Assembly (NCBI GenBank): GCA_024643455.1
Contig: JAHEMV010000003.1
Span: 1 to 37,251 of the forward strand
Direction of reading: 5' to 3'
Length of the DNA stretch: 37,251 nucleotides
Source: Cytophagales bacterium
GTDB lineage: Bacteria > Bacteroidota > Bacteroidia > Cytophagales > Cyclobacteriaceae
In this document: positions 17,257-25,949 of the stretch, in pieces
How positions within the stretch are numbered: position 1 is the first letter of the stretch
Layout: each line of letters opens with the position of its first letter
The notes under the pieces: model-generated
Told to the model about the DNA's origin: nothing
What the model saw: only the letters and a program-made list of their open reading frames with translations
Databases searched by the model: none
Position numbers and translations under genes: made by a program

Positions 17257-18903
17257 CTACTGCTTAATCAGTTTTTTCGTTTGATTAAGATTTCCAGATT
17301 CAAAGCGATATAAATATGTGCCATTTCTAAACGACTTCAAGTCATACGTAACGTGATGTAATCCAGCTTCTTTATACTCGTTTAAGATTGTTCCTACCAA
17401 TCTGCCTTGAATATCAAGAAGTTCCAGTTTAACCATTCCATCCGTATTGATCCGATAACTAAATACCGTTTTATCCACTACAGGATTAGGATAGCAATCT
17501 TCCAAAAAATTCCGTTCAGAGAAAAAACCTTCCTTGGTCCCAGTAATACCATTTCCAATAATCGGAAGCCGGGAATCGACCCAATCCGACAATAGGGTTG
17601 CCTCAACAGCTTCGCTATCTGCCTCGAGCCAGTCAACAACTGCGGCAGTAAATACTTGTCTGTAATCATGTTGATAGACGAGATTTCCATTATCAAGATT
17701 ACTAAGATCTGGATTAGTACCTGTAACACCTGGTTTCACCATTTTACCAAACACAAACATTGGTGCAGCTGTACCATGGTCGCTTCCATAACTCCCATTG
17801 GAATACGCACGTCTTCCAAATTCAGAAAACGTCATGGTCAATACTTTATCTTCCAGTCCCAATTCCTTAAGATCATCTTGAAATGCTTTCATGGCGGAAG
17901 AAATATGATAGAGCAAGGCAGCATGTGTTCCCATGGTAGCATCATACGACTCTACCTGTTCAGCATGGGTATCAAACCCTCCAAGCCGTGCTAAAAATAT
18001 TTTTGTTTTCACTCCACCGCTTAACAATCGAGCAATCATTTTCATTTGAGGCGCCAGGCGGTTTTTTATTCGTCCTGATGGTGCATTTAGAGGGTACAAA
18101 TCAGGGTATGTTACATTTTGGCTATTACTTCCTTTCTCATATACTTCTTTTAACCTTCCAGCATATTGATTGGATTTTTCCTCAATATCCATTATCCATT
18201 TTAACTCCTCACCATAATGTGTATTCGTAATAGAATCAGGAGGAAGGCCACCTACACTTGTGACCAGATCATAAAATTGTTCTGGATTTTGGATAGAAAT
18301 AGCGGTTGGAATCCCATTATTCCGATGAAAAGCTAGTGAAACGCCATTACCAATTTCAATTGCTAAAGGATCTGGCATTTCCGGGTTAGGATAACTTTCA
18401 GGATATCCTGGATACTCATGATCCAGATATCTACCCATCCAGCCTGACGGAAGATACTCATTGTAATCACCACCCATAAACCAAATATCACGGCTTCTAA
18501 AATGCGAGCCATTGACATTTTCATATGCTACATTTTGTACAATATTCATTTTACCCTGATCATACAATTCCTTCATATGAGTAAGATCGGGATGCAAACC
18601 AACCTGATCTGCAGCACTAAGCGAAGAATCCAAATCAATAAATTTCCTTTTTCCATTATCAGGAATAGCAAGATTTGGCCTCAGGTTATAATACTCTGCA
18701 TATTGTTCGATGGGAATTACCGTATTTAAGCCATCATTCCCTCCATGAAGCTGAATGAGAATCAGTACTTTGTCATTATTGCTGGATGCGGCAAGTCGAT
18801 ATAAAGGTGCAGATTTTGCCAAAGCACTTAAAGGCAAACTATTCAACAAAAATGGTGATCCTGCAACTAATGGTAATTTTCTTAAAAAACCTCTTCTTCT
18901 CAT
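17257..18903 (-). CDS. DUF1501 protein with Tat signal and T9SS sorting domain
   Basis: The 548-aa product starts with RRRGFLRKLPLVAG, a twin-arginine (Tat) signal, then a hydrophobic stretch and an ALAKSAP cleavage region. The body is DUF1501, of the alkaline-phosphatase/sulfatase-like fold: LIQLHGGNDGLNTVIP near residue 48, HFRSRDIWFMGG, RLGGFDTHAEQ and FSEFGRRAYSNGSYGSDHGTAAPMFV. The last ~75 residues are a T9SS sorting domain (CYPNPVVDKTVFSY, LLDIQGRLV, NGTYLYRFESG...KKLIKQ). So it should be folded in the cytoplasm, exported by Tat and then moved through the outer membrane by T9SS. It follows the DUF1800 gene by 12 bases on the same strand; the two families are commonly paired. Their biochemical function is not known to me. 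Confidence 0.92.
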   Translation of the reverse strand: MRRRGFLRKLPLVAGSPFLLNSLPLSALAKSAPLYRLAASSNNDKVLILIQLHGGNDGLNTVIPIEQYAEYYNLRPNLAIPDNGKRKFIDLDSSLSAADQVGLHPDLTHMKELYDQGKMNIVQNVAYENVNGSHFRSRDIWFMGGDYNEYLPSGWMGRYLDHEYPGYPESYPNPEMPDPLAIEIGNGVSLAFHRNNGIPTAISIQNPEQFYDLVTSVGGLPPDSITNTHYGEELKWIMDIEEKSNQYAGRLKEVYEKGSNSQNVTYPDLYPLNAPSGRIKNRLAPQMKMIARLLSGGVKTKIFLARLGGFDTHAEQVESYDATMGTHAALLYHISSAMKAFQDDLKELGLEDKVLTMTFSEFGRRAYSNGSYGSDHGTAAPMFVFGKMVKPGVTGTNPDLSNLDNGNLVYQHDYRQVFTAAVVDWLEADSEAVEATLLSDWVDSRLPIIGNGITGTKEGFFSERNFLEDCYPNPVVDKTVFSYRINTDGMVKLELLDIQGRLVGTILNEYKEAGLHHVTYDLKSFRNGTYLYRFESGNLNQTKKLIKQ

Positions 18904-18915
18904 CTCAAATGGTGG

Positions 18916-20553
18916 TTAAAATAATTGGTATTCTGGTGATTGGATTAACGTGTTGATCAGATTTTCCAGGTGAAAAATCACCTGAAAATCTTCGCCATCA
19001 ATTATCGTGGCTACCCAATCTACTTCGTCAACATCGATTAATAGTGTAGATTTAAAGTAATCGAAACGTTCTGCAGTGATGGCCTCAGGCAATAAATAAT
19101 CTACAAAAAAAGTGACTATGGCTTGAGGAGAGTTCAAATCAATGCCTTCAGCCTCGCAATATGGTAATATATTTAATTTATAAAGTATTGAATCATTTTC
19201 ATCTTTGGCTCCCAAAAGCAAATCAGTTGATATCTGATATCTTCGAGCAAGATTATTAACTGTTATCCAATTACGATTAAATGCTGGTTCCTGATAGTAC
19301 GCTTCATATCCAGCAACGTCAAAAGGTTCATAAAAATCCAAGCCCTGATTGGCAAGTTTACTGAAAATCAGATCATTATATGCTGCATAAAATCCAGCTA
19401 AATCGACTTGTGGATCAGGAAGTTGCATATTAAAAAAGCGTAAAGTTCCCAGTACAATTTCCATTGGAGATTTTATAATGCCCCCCCTGTTATCGTCAAT
19501 TTCCGTTCCGTTATCAATATCAAAAAAGTGAGTACTGGAAAACAATTGTTCCAAAACAGGTTTAACCTCAAATTCATTTGCAATAAAAGTTTGGGCCAGT
19601 GGACCTATTATATCATTTTCAATTTCCGCTGTGATATCATAATAAACAAAGAAGCGATACAACCTCCTACAAATATACCTTGCTGTTGCTTCCTGATTGA
19701 AAATCATTGTAATCAGTTGATCCAACTCATCCAACGCTGCATCTTTTGACGCTTTATCGCCAATTAATTCATTGGGCTGAATAACGGTATTCTGAAATCG
19801 TCCACTAAATGTTTTAACTGAGGCATCATGGTTTGATGCAATATTTCCGCTACCGCGCACAATCCCCATTGCTACTTCTGTATCAGGATCTATATTACTA
19901 TAATCCAAATCCACATTATATCCAGAGAGCACTTTTGAAGACGCTATCACATCGCTTTCTGTATAGTTTGTATAATCATCTGGTCCAACCTGATCTCCTT
20001 TGCCTATCGTAAAAAGTTCAAAAAACTCTCTAGCAAAATTTTCATTTGGTCTGCCGACATCATTCAATCTGCCATCCAAATGCACCAACATGGCGTTGTC
20101 ATAGCAGATTTTTTTACTGAGTTCTTTAAAGTTACCCAGTGCATAATATCTAAAAAGTTTAAGTTGATAGTAAATGGCTGTGCCACTATTAATTCTGGAG
20201 GAAATTGTAGTAAAATGTGTATGATAAAACCAAGCCATCCGATCAATAATGGAATTTTCAGATGTTTTCATCAAATCAGCCCACCACGCAAATGTCATTT
20301 TCATCAAATCCGATTCATCACTATTTGCACCAGTTGGTTTTGGATTTACCCATGCTTCTCCTGTCGCTACATCCAAAGGTGGCGAAGCTGGCAATTTTTC
20401 TTCCAATAACAGAGCTAGGGCTTGATTAATATTATAGTTTGAAAATGTATCTATATCTGATCTGGAAGGACCAAATGTAGTTCTTCTTAGCAAATGAGCA
20501 GCGTTTTTTCTTCCTAAAGGAGACGTTAATGCAATTGGATTCAGGGACGACAT
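18916..20553 (-). CDS. DUF1800 protein
   Basis: The 545-aa product matches DUF1800. An N-terminal HLLRRTTFGPSRSDIDTF block is followed by WFYHTHFTTISSRIN, MLVHLDGRLNDVGRPNENFAREFFELFTIGKG and ARYICRRLYRFFVYYDI. The C-terminal part contains IIKSPMEIVLGTLRFF and ends SPEYQLF. No Sec or Tat signal is visible at the N terminus (MSSLNPIALTSPLGR), whereas its DUF1501 partner has a Tat signal. It may ride out with the partner through Tat as a folded complex, or remain cytoplasmic. It is the first gene of a two-gene operon with DUF1501, 12 bases apart. The molecular role is unknown. Confidence 0.9.
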   Translation of the reverse strand: MSSLNPIALTSPLGRKNAAHLLRRTTFGPSRSDIDTFSNYNINQALALLLEEKLPASPPLDVATGEAWVNPKPTGANSDESDLMKMTFAWWADLMKTSENSIIDRMAWFYHTHFTTISSRINSGTAIYYQLKLFRYYALGNFKELSKKICYDNAMLVHLDGRLNDVGRPNENFAREFFELFTIGKGDQVGPDDYTNYTESDVIASSKVLSGYNVDLDYSNIDPDTEVAMGIVRGSGNIASNHDASVKTFSGRFQNTVIQPNELIGDKASKDAALDELDQLITMIFNQEATARYICRRLYRFFVYYDITAEIENDIIGPLAQTFIANEFEVKPVLEQLFSSTHFFDIDNGTEIDDNRGGIIKSPMEIVLGTLRFFNMQLPDPQVDLAGFYAAYNDLIFSKLANQGLDFYEPFDVAGYEAYYQEPAFNRNWITVNNLARRYQISTDLLLGAKDENDSILYKLNILPYCEAEGIDLNSPQAIVTFFVDYLLPEAITAERFDYFKSTLLIDVDEVDWVATIIDGEDFQVIFHLENLINTLIQSPEYQLF

Positions 20554-21051
20554 AGCAACAAATTGAATTAAAACTTATATAAAGTTTTTAAAATGAATTT
20601 TTAAAATTCAGGAATTTAATGATAATACCAGCGTCAAAGCTCCTAAATTTCTTACTTCATTAGCTTTATAAGCTTTTAGAAATCTATGACTTTGATCCTC
20701 TTATAGTTCCTGTAAACTTTAAAAATGGGACTATTAAATTGGTAAAATAACGCCACGCATCTCAAATTTTGATCCGTAATGACCGCATTTTATTTTTTTC
20801 CTTACATGAAATATACTTTTTTAGACAAGCCAATGATGGATATCTGATATGAACAAGAATTATAAAATATTAAGGGAATAATGGGTATAAAAAAACAGTA
20901 TAAGAAAATATTTAGAAATGGTGATAACTCAATTTTATCAGGAAAAAAAAGAAAGAAGGGATTTTAGATTTCAAGGATATTGATTGTGCTTTAAAAAGCA
21001 AACAAAAATGGCACCTCATTTAGAGGTGCCATCATAGTATTATTAATTGAA
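20554..21051. other. Intergenic region with a terminator near its left-strand gene
   Basis: About 500 bases with no convincing ORF. A minus-strand TCAATTTG at 20566-20559 resembles a -7 element for the DUF1800 gene but lacks a clear partner. The right end holds a strong hairpin (21008-21032) that terminates the gene to its right. The purine-rich run around 20938-20960 has no evident function. Confidence 0.45.
21001..21032 (-). terminator. Intrinsic terminator after the isomerase-like gene
   Basis: Arms ATGGCACCTC (21008-21017) and GAGGTGCCAT (21023-21032) pair perfectly around a five-base loop. On the minus strand the stem is followed by a U-rich TTTTTGTT. It lies 20 bases after the stop of the gene at 21052-21972. 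Confidence 0.85.
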
Positions 21052-21972
21052 TTAAAAACTATCACTTTCTTTATACGCTGCGATAAGTCGTTTCTCACCT
21101 TCTAGGCCGTCTAATAAAATTCCGTGTTCCATTCCTAGGACGAAATCTGTGCTTCTTCCATGAATGAATTTGAATACATTTTTAAAGTTTATTTCCCCTG
21201 TTGTCGGTTCTTTTCTTCCGGGGTTGTCACCAATCTGGAAATAACCGATTTCATCCCATGTTAGTTCTATATTATGGATCAGATTACCTTCATTTTTTTG
21301 CATATGATAGATATCATATAAAATTTTGCAAGAGGGACTATTTACAGCCTTACAAATCATAAAGGTTTGTTCGGAAGTACGCAAATATAAGTCTGGCGAA
21401 TCCGATAATGGTTCCAATACCATAACCAAACCATGCGGCTCCAGTATCTCTGCTCCTCTGCGCAATGCTTCAATTACATTAGCATCCTGTATTCCTATTG
21501 GCAGGTTTCTTTCATATCCACCTGGTACGACAGTCATCCATTTGGCATTTACACGCTTTGCTACTTCTACGGCCCTTCTGCAGCCATCTAAGAATATATC
21601 AATGTATTCTTTCTTTCCGGCGGCCAGTGTATTTTCCATATTGCCACCTTTATCGACTACAAATACACCCATAGTCATATTGAGTTGAGCTAGGGCCTCT
21701 CCTATTTTTGTTTGTAACGATTCATTCCTTCCCATCATACCGTTATCTTCAAAGGCTGTAAAACCCTGATCTGCCATAAAATGAAGTTGATCAATAAGAT
21801 CATTCCCAGCTGAGTTTTTAAACATGCCAAAATGTGGTGCATATTTTAGTTGAAATCCAGCTTCTGCTTTTCCAGCTTTATTTATTGTATTCATAGCCAT
21901 ACCTGAGCCAACACTTAAAGTTGTAGCTCCAGCGGTCAAAACACTATTTTTAAGAAAATTTCTTCTTTTCAT
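21052..21972 (-). CDS. Tat-signal sugar phosphate isomerase/epimerase-like protein (hydroxypyruvate isomerase family)
   Basis: The 306-aa product begins with a Tat-type signal (MKRRNFLKNSVLTAGATTLSVG). The body is a xylose-isomerase-like TIM barrel: KYAPHFGMF, ADQGFTAFEDNGMMGR, WMTVVPGGYER, LVMVLEPLSDSPDLYLR, CKILYDIYHMQKNEGN and FQIGDNPGRKEPTTGEINF. The Glu, Asp, His and final Glu of these blocks fit the metal-binding and catalytic residues of the hydroxypyruvate isomerase group. The substrate cannot be read from sequence. Export through Tat is unlike the cytoplasmic E. coli Hyi. It lies downstream of a Gfo/Idh/MocA gene, but terminators stand before and after it, so it may be its own transcription unit or depend on read-through. 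Confidence 0.85.
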   Translation of the reverse strand: MKRRNFLKNSVLTAGATTLSVGSGMAMNTINKAGKAEAGFQLKYAPHFGMFKNSAGNDLIDQLHFMADQGFTAFEDNGMMGRNESLQTKIGEALAQLNMTMGVFVVDKGGNMENTLAAGKKEYIDIFLDGCRRAVEVAKRVNAKWMTVVPGGYERNLPIGIQDANVIEALRRGAEILEPHGLVMVLEPLSDSPDLYLRTSEQTFMICKAVNSPSCKILYDIYHMQKNEGNLIHNIELTWDEIGYFQIGDNPGRKEPTTGEINFKNVFKFIHGRSTDFVLGMEHGILLDGLEGEKRLIAAYKESDSF

Positions 21973-22013
21973 TTTTTGTTCTATTTATCAAAAAATTCAA
22001 TTTTAAGTTAAGC

Positions 22014-22062
22014 ATAAACAAAAATCCCGAAGCTTTTTCTTGTTGAAATTTGGCTTCGGGAT
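22014..22062 (-). terminator. Intrinsic terminator after the Gfo/Idh/MocA gene
   Basis: Arms ATCCCGAAGC (22024-22033) and GCTTCGGGAT (22053-22062) form a perfect 10-bp stem. On the minus strand it is followed by TTTTTGTTTATGC. It lies 19 bases past the stop of the gene at 22082 and separates it from the isomerase-like gene. Confidence 0.82.
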
Positions 22063-22081
22063 ATTGCTCGATGTTTAATTA

Positions 22082-23407
22082 TTAAAACACCAATGATTTA
22101 CCAGGAACAGCAATTGGATAAAATCCATCACTATCTGGCATCACTGGAGGATTATCACTCCATGAATTAACTGCAGGCATCAGTTGAATATTTGAAGCAA
22201 GAGCGTCATCCATTTTCACTTCAAGACCTGAATATGTTGCATATCGACCTAGAATAGAGGACATAGTTGACATTGCTCCATAATGTAAATCATTAATTAC
22301 ACCACCATTACGAATAGAAGCAAATAATTCATCATGCTCTACCTGGTAAGGATTTGGATCATCCTTATCACGATGTTTGTAAATACTGTTTCCTTTGTGG
22401 TCATTTATTGCTCCACCAGAATCAAAGTCTGCTAAACCTTTCGTTCCAACTATGGTCTCAGACACTTTGCTCATACAACCTTTAATATGTCGACATTGAC
22501 TATTTAAAATAGTTCCATCTGCATATTTAAATTCTACATAGTGATGATCAAATATTTCACCATATTCTTTACCTGTTCTTACCTGGCGGCCTCCCATACC
22601 CTGAGCTGAGACAGGAAAAGCACCTTTAACCCAGTTAAACACATCAATATTATGAATATGCTGCTCAACGATATGATCTCCACATAACCAGTTAAAATAA
22701 TACCAGTTTCGCATTTGATATTCCATCTCACTATATTCTGGTTTTCTTTCTCTAACCCATACTCCGCCTCCATTCCAATATACTTGGCCAGAAATCACAT
22801 CACCTATAGCTCCGTCATTAATTCGTTTTAAAATTTCACGATAGCTTGTTTGGTAATGTCTTTGCAAGCCTACAACAATATTGAGTTTTTTGGTTTCAGA
22901 AACCTTGATCAAATCGAGAACTTTTCGAATACCCGCTGCATCAGTACCTAATGGTTTTTCACAAAATACATGCTTATTTTGATTGATACATTCTTCGAGG
23001 TGATATGGTCTAAAACCAGGAGGTGTTGCCAAAATCACTACATCAGCATCTTTAATTGCATCCTTATATGCATCAAATCCAACATATTTGTTTTCCTCTG
23101 CAATCTTGATGTTTTTCTTTCTGTCTTCAGAAAGTTCAGAATTCATTATGCTATTTAAGCTGCTATCAATATTATCCTTAAAGGCATCCGCCATAGCGAC
23201 AAGTTGAACATCTGCATCAGCGGTAAGGGCTTGCACAGCAGCTCCAGTACCTCTTCCTCCGCAACCGACAAGAGCCAGTTTAAGTTTTTTAGCTTGTGGA
23301 TTTACATAGGCACTTGCCCCAATTGGTAAACCGGCCATCATCACACCTCCTGTAACCATGGCAGTTCCCTTCATAAAATTTCTTCTGTCAATTTGTTTGT
23401 TTTTCAT
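22082..23407 (-). CDS. Tat-signal Gfo/Idh/MocA family oxidoreductase
   Basis: The 441-aa product has a Tat signal (DRRNFMKGTAMVTGG). A Rossmann fold follows: KLALVGCGGRGTGAAVQAL binds NAD(P), and VILATPPGFRPYHLEECINQNKHVFCEKPLG holds the conserved EKP lysine. The C-terminal domain contains the NWYYFNWLCGDHIVEQHIHNIDVFNW block, whose paired His residues are typical of this group. Members oxidise or rearrange sugars and cyclitols; the substrate is not predictable. Bacteroidota and Planctomycetota have many Tat-exported members that carry their cofactor out folded. It is last in a likely operon with cytochrome c, YceI and a SUMF1-like gene, 47 bases after the latter. Confidence 0.9.
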   Translation of the reverse strand: MKNKQIDRRNFMKGTAMVTGGVMMAGLPIGASAYVNPQAKKLKLALVGCGGRGTGAAVQALTADADVQLVAMADAFKDNIDSSLNSIMNSELSEDRKKNIKIAEENKYVGFDAYKDAIKDADVVILATPPGFRPYHLEECINQNKHVFCEKPLGTDAAGIRKVLDLIKVSETKKLNIVVGLQRHYQTSYREILKRINDGAIGDVISGQVYWNGGGVWVRERKPEYSEMEYQMRNWYYFNWLCGDHIVEQHIHNIDVFNWVKGAFPVSAQGMGGRQVRTGKEYGEIFDHHYVEFKYADGTILNSQCRHIKGCMSKVSETIVGTKGLADFDSGGAINDHKGNSIYKHRDKDDPNPYQVEHDELFASIRNGGVINDLHYGAMSTMSSILGRYATYSGLEVKMDDALASNIQLMPAVNSWSDNPPVMPDSDGFYPIAVPGKSLVF

Positions 23408-23454
23408 TTCAGGTTCATATTTATGTTAAAAAATTATTTTAATTCCGACTCAAT

Positions 23455-24501
23455 TTACTCATCCAAAACCATTGAAAAAAATTCTTTGATTTCTTCTTGC
23501 GACATTTCTTTTGCTGGACGGACAACTCTTAGCCCAAGAAACGGCGCATCGGTGTTCCACCAAAAGCTTTTTGGGATTTGGGGATCGCGTTTTTGCCATT
23601 CCTTTTTTGACATCAATCTATCTGATGATCTCAATGCTTCCGGATCATCATTCCAGGATCCACCTTTTACTGTTCGTGGATGAAGGTTATCTGGTATCCT
23701 CCACGGGTTTATTGCACCATCTTTAATGGTCGTGTAAAAATCTTCCTGATATTGATCTAATGTCCATTCAGCAACATTTCCATGCATATCATACAAACCC
23801 CAGGGATTAGGTTTTTTCTGGGCAACCTCATGATACTTATCTTCACTATTATCCCAGTACCAAGCATAATCAGTTAATTCTTTTACATCATCGCCAAAGG
23901 AATAAGCAGTTTGTGTTCCGGCTTTACAGGCATATTCCCATTCTGCTTCTGTAGGAAGTCTATAAAATTTCCCTGTAACTTCAGAAAGCCATTTACAAAA
24001 ATTTAATGCTGCAAACTGCGTCATGGAAATCGCTGGATAATTAATTTTCCCCATACCAAAACTAGGATCCAAATATGGTGTACTAGGCCTGGTTACCGCA
24101 TCTGCATGTTCTTTACTATTTTCTGATCGATATCCAACCAACGCACTTTTTTCGGTATCTATAAATAATTCGAAGAGATCCCAGGTTGCTTCAGTCTCCA
24201 TCATCCAAAAAGCATCCAATTTGATTTTCTTCTGTGCCCCTTCATCTGAATCTCTATTTGCTTCAGTTTCAGGACTACCGATCATAAATTCCCCTGCTTG
24301 AATAGGTAGCATATTAAAAGCAACATCTGTGGCTTCTATCGATTCTGCGTATTTGGAAAACGCTTGGTCTTCAGAGATTTCTGCATCAGAATTTTCTGAT
24401 GCAATTTTATCTACATTATTAAAGGAAAGAGATATAATTGCTACTGTAAGCAAGGTTATATAAAAAAGTGATTTCTGTTGCTTCATTATTATATAATTCA
24501 T
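23455..24501 (-). CDS. SUMF1/formylglycine-generating-enzyme-like exported protein, lacking active-site Cys
   Basis: The 348-aa product has an N-terminal signal (KSLFYITLLTVAIISLSF) and a SUMF1/FGE-sulfatase fold. The blocks are LPIQAGEFMIGSPETEANRDSDEG, FWMMETEATWDLFELFI, FCKWLSEVTGKFYRLPTEAEWEYACKAGT, WGLYDMHGNVAEWTLDQY and VKGGSWNDDPEALRSSDR. The copper-binding Cys pair of true formylglycine-generating enzymes is absent from the C-terminal block, so it probably does not make formylglycine. Other members of the fold act as structural parts, for example GldJ and GldK. The first ATG overlaps the stop of the YceI gene as ATGA, indicating coupling; a second ATG at 24486 is an alternative start. 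Confidence 0.85.
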   Translation of the reverse strand: MNYIIMKQQKSLFYITLLTVAIISLSFNNVDKIASENSDAEISEDQAFSKYAESIEATDVAFNMLPIQAGEFMIGSPETEANRDSDEGAQKKIKLDAFWMMETEATWDLFELFIDTEKSALVGYRSENSKEHADAVTRPSTPYLDPSFGMGKINYPAISMTQFAALNFCKWLSEVTGKFYRLPTEAEWEYACKAGTQTAYSFGDDVKELTDYAWYWDNSEDKYHEVAQKKPNPWGLYDMHGNVAEWTLDQYQEDFYTTIKDGAINPWRIPDNLHPRTVKGGSWNDDPEALRSSDRLMSKKEWQKRDPQIPKSFWWNTDAPFLGLRVVRPAKEMSQEEIKEFFSMVLDE

Positions 24502-25100
24502 TTTGATACAATTAATTCAAATTTAATTTCTACTTCTTCGCCGGTAACAATTTGACCAAACATTGCTGAAGGTGGTTCCATATCATAATCTTTCATATTC
24601 AATTTATATGCACCGGAAAAGCTCAACATTTCTTCAGAAAGAACCAGTCCATTGACAGGGAATGTAACCTCTTTAGATTTACCTGCAATGGTTAATGTAC
24701 CTTTACTTTGAACAGTAAAAGCTTCCCCTGTAGACTCACTAACTTCATTATTGTTTAAATCAAAAATGATTTCCGGGAATTCTTCAGATTTAAGTGCATC
24801 GTATGTCTTCTTGTCCATTGTTGCCCCTCTAGGGCTGATAATACTTTTTACTGGAACAACGACATGTACCGTTTTAATAATTTCGCCCTTCTTAACTTTA
24901 CCTTTATTAATCATATTATTACCAACCTCTACAAAACCGTTTACCGTTTTTACTTCACTTGTCCAATCATGCAGCGTTGATGTTCCTGTAACAGTCATTT
25001 TAGTAGAGTCACCTACATTGTATTTGACGGTTTGTGCTACACCTAAAACATAGAAGGTCACAAATAATGTGGATAAAAAAAATACTCTATACTTATTCAT
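24498..25100 (-). CDS. YceI-like periplasmic protein
   Basis: The 200-aa product carries a Sec signal peptide (FFLSTLFVTFYVLGVAQ) and a YceI-like lipocalin-type barrel. Visible blocks are TKMTVTGTSTLHDWTSEV at the start, then VHVVVPVKSIISPRGATMDKKTYDALKSEEFPEIIFDL, GTLTIAGKSKEVTFPV and the closing EEVEIKFEL. YceI proteins bind long isoprenoid or fatty-type ligands in the periplasm, and in Bacteroidota often sit near cytochromes. It lies between the cytochrome c gene (45 bases upstream) and the SUMF1-like gene (ATGA overlap), so it belongs to one operon. The ligand is unknown. Confidence 0.88.
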   Translation of the reverse strand: MNKYRVFFLSTLFVTFYVLGVAQTVKYNVGDSTKMTVTGTSTLHDWTSEVKTVNGFVEVGNNMINKGKVKKGEIIKTVHVVVPVKSIISPRGATMDKKTYDALKSEEFPEIIFDLNNNEVSESTGEAFTVQSKGTLTIAGKSKEVTFPVNGLVLSEEMLSFSGAYKLNMKDYDMEPPSAMFGQIVTGEEVEIKFELIVSK

Positions 25101-25145
25101 TTTTTATTTGTTTATAATTTAATATCAATTAATAAGCCAAAATTT

Positions 25146-25595
25146 TTATTTGGTTAAAGAAGCTCTAACGGCACTGACCTCACTGATAGTAACTGCATCT
25201 TCATTATTCCCAAAATTTGATCTAATGTAAGTAAGAACATCAGCAATCTCTTTATCTCCAAGATAATCTAATTTTGCCATCACATTATTAAATGGCTCTC
25301 CATTTACTATTATTGGTCCTTCCAATCCTTTTAATACATTCTCAATCATTTTTGTCTTATCTCCTATCCATTCAGTTTTTACCAATGTTGGATATAATCC
25401 CGGAACTCCTTGACCATTTTCCATATGACATGCTAAACAAAATTGCATGTAAATCATTTTTCCAGGATGAGTCTTCTGCATCGGCTCAGTCTTTTTTACC
25501 TGCTCTGGAGGTTTTTTCGTTGACTCTTTTTTGGATTCCGAACATGAACTAATAATAAAAACAAACACAAAAATTAAACCGTAAATTCCTTTCAT
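25146..25595 (-). CDS. Lipoprotein cytochrome c
   Basis: The 149-aa product has a lipoprotein signal ending in IISSC, with Cys18 as the likely lipidated residue, then a Lys/Glu/Pro-rich linker. The single c-type haem site is CLACH at residues 53-57. Further class I features are GQGVPGLYPTL, ending the haem-side loop, and a late Met in NNVMAKLDYLGDKEIADVLTYIRSNFG that is the probable second axial ligand. It would be tethered to a membrane facing the periplasm and pass electrons, possibly from the exported oxidoreductase of the same operon. That electron partner is inference. It is the first gene of the cytochrome c-YceI-SUMF1-Gfo/Idh run. Confidence 0.9.
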   Translation of the reverse strand: MKGIYGLIFVFVFIISSCSESKKESTKKPPEQVKKTEPMQKTHPGKMIYMQFCLACHMENGQGVPGLYPTLVKTEWIGDKTKMIENVLKGLEGPIIVNGEPFNNVMAKLDYLGDKEIADVLTYIRSNFGNNEDAVTISEVSAVRASLTK

Positions 25596-25949
25596 TCTTT
25601 AAAAAATCAATACCTGCCCAAATTAAAATCATTCGATGCTGAAAAACAAAAATGTAAATCATTCAATGACAAAGACCTAAATCTTATTTTTCTTTTCTTC
25701 CCAATATAATCCTCAATTTCATGATTTCGAAAACCAGAAGGCTGATTTGATTAAGTTAATAAATGAAAAATTTATTTCAAGTTCATTATTTACATATTGC
25801 AATTTTAAATCCTAGATCAAATACTTTTCAATTATTTAATAAGGGAAATATATTCATTTATATATTGATCACAAATCGCGGATTTACCCTTAATAAACAA
25901 ACTCCTAATTTTTATTAATTTGCACCTTCTTCACAATAATTAATAGAAA
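25596..25949. other. Divergent intergenic region
   Basis: These 354 bases separate the divergent cytochrome c operon and kinase-RapZ gene and must hold both promoters. For the plus strand, TTAATTTG at 25915-25922 is close to TAnnTTTG and would start transcription near 25928. No clear minus-strand promoter is visible; CATTTTTG at 25654-25647 lacks a well-spaced -33. No ORF or hairpin stands out. Confidence 0.4.

Noticed and set aside
17656-17994. 112-aa ORF opposite the DUF1501 gene
   Set aside because: The minus-strand DUF1501 frame has family motifs throughout this stretch; the plus-strand product looks random and Cys/Ile-rich.
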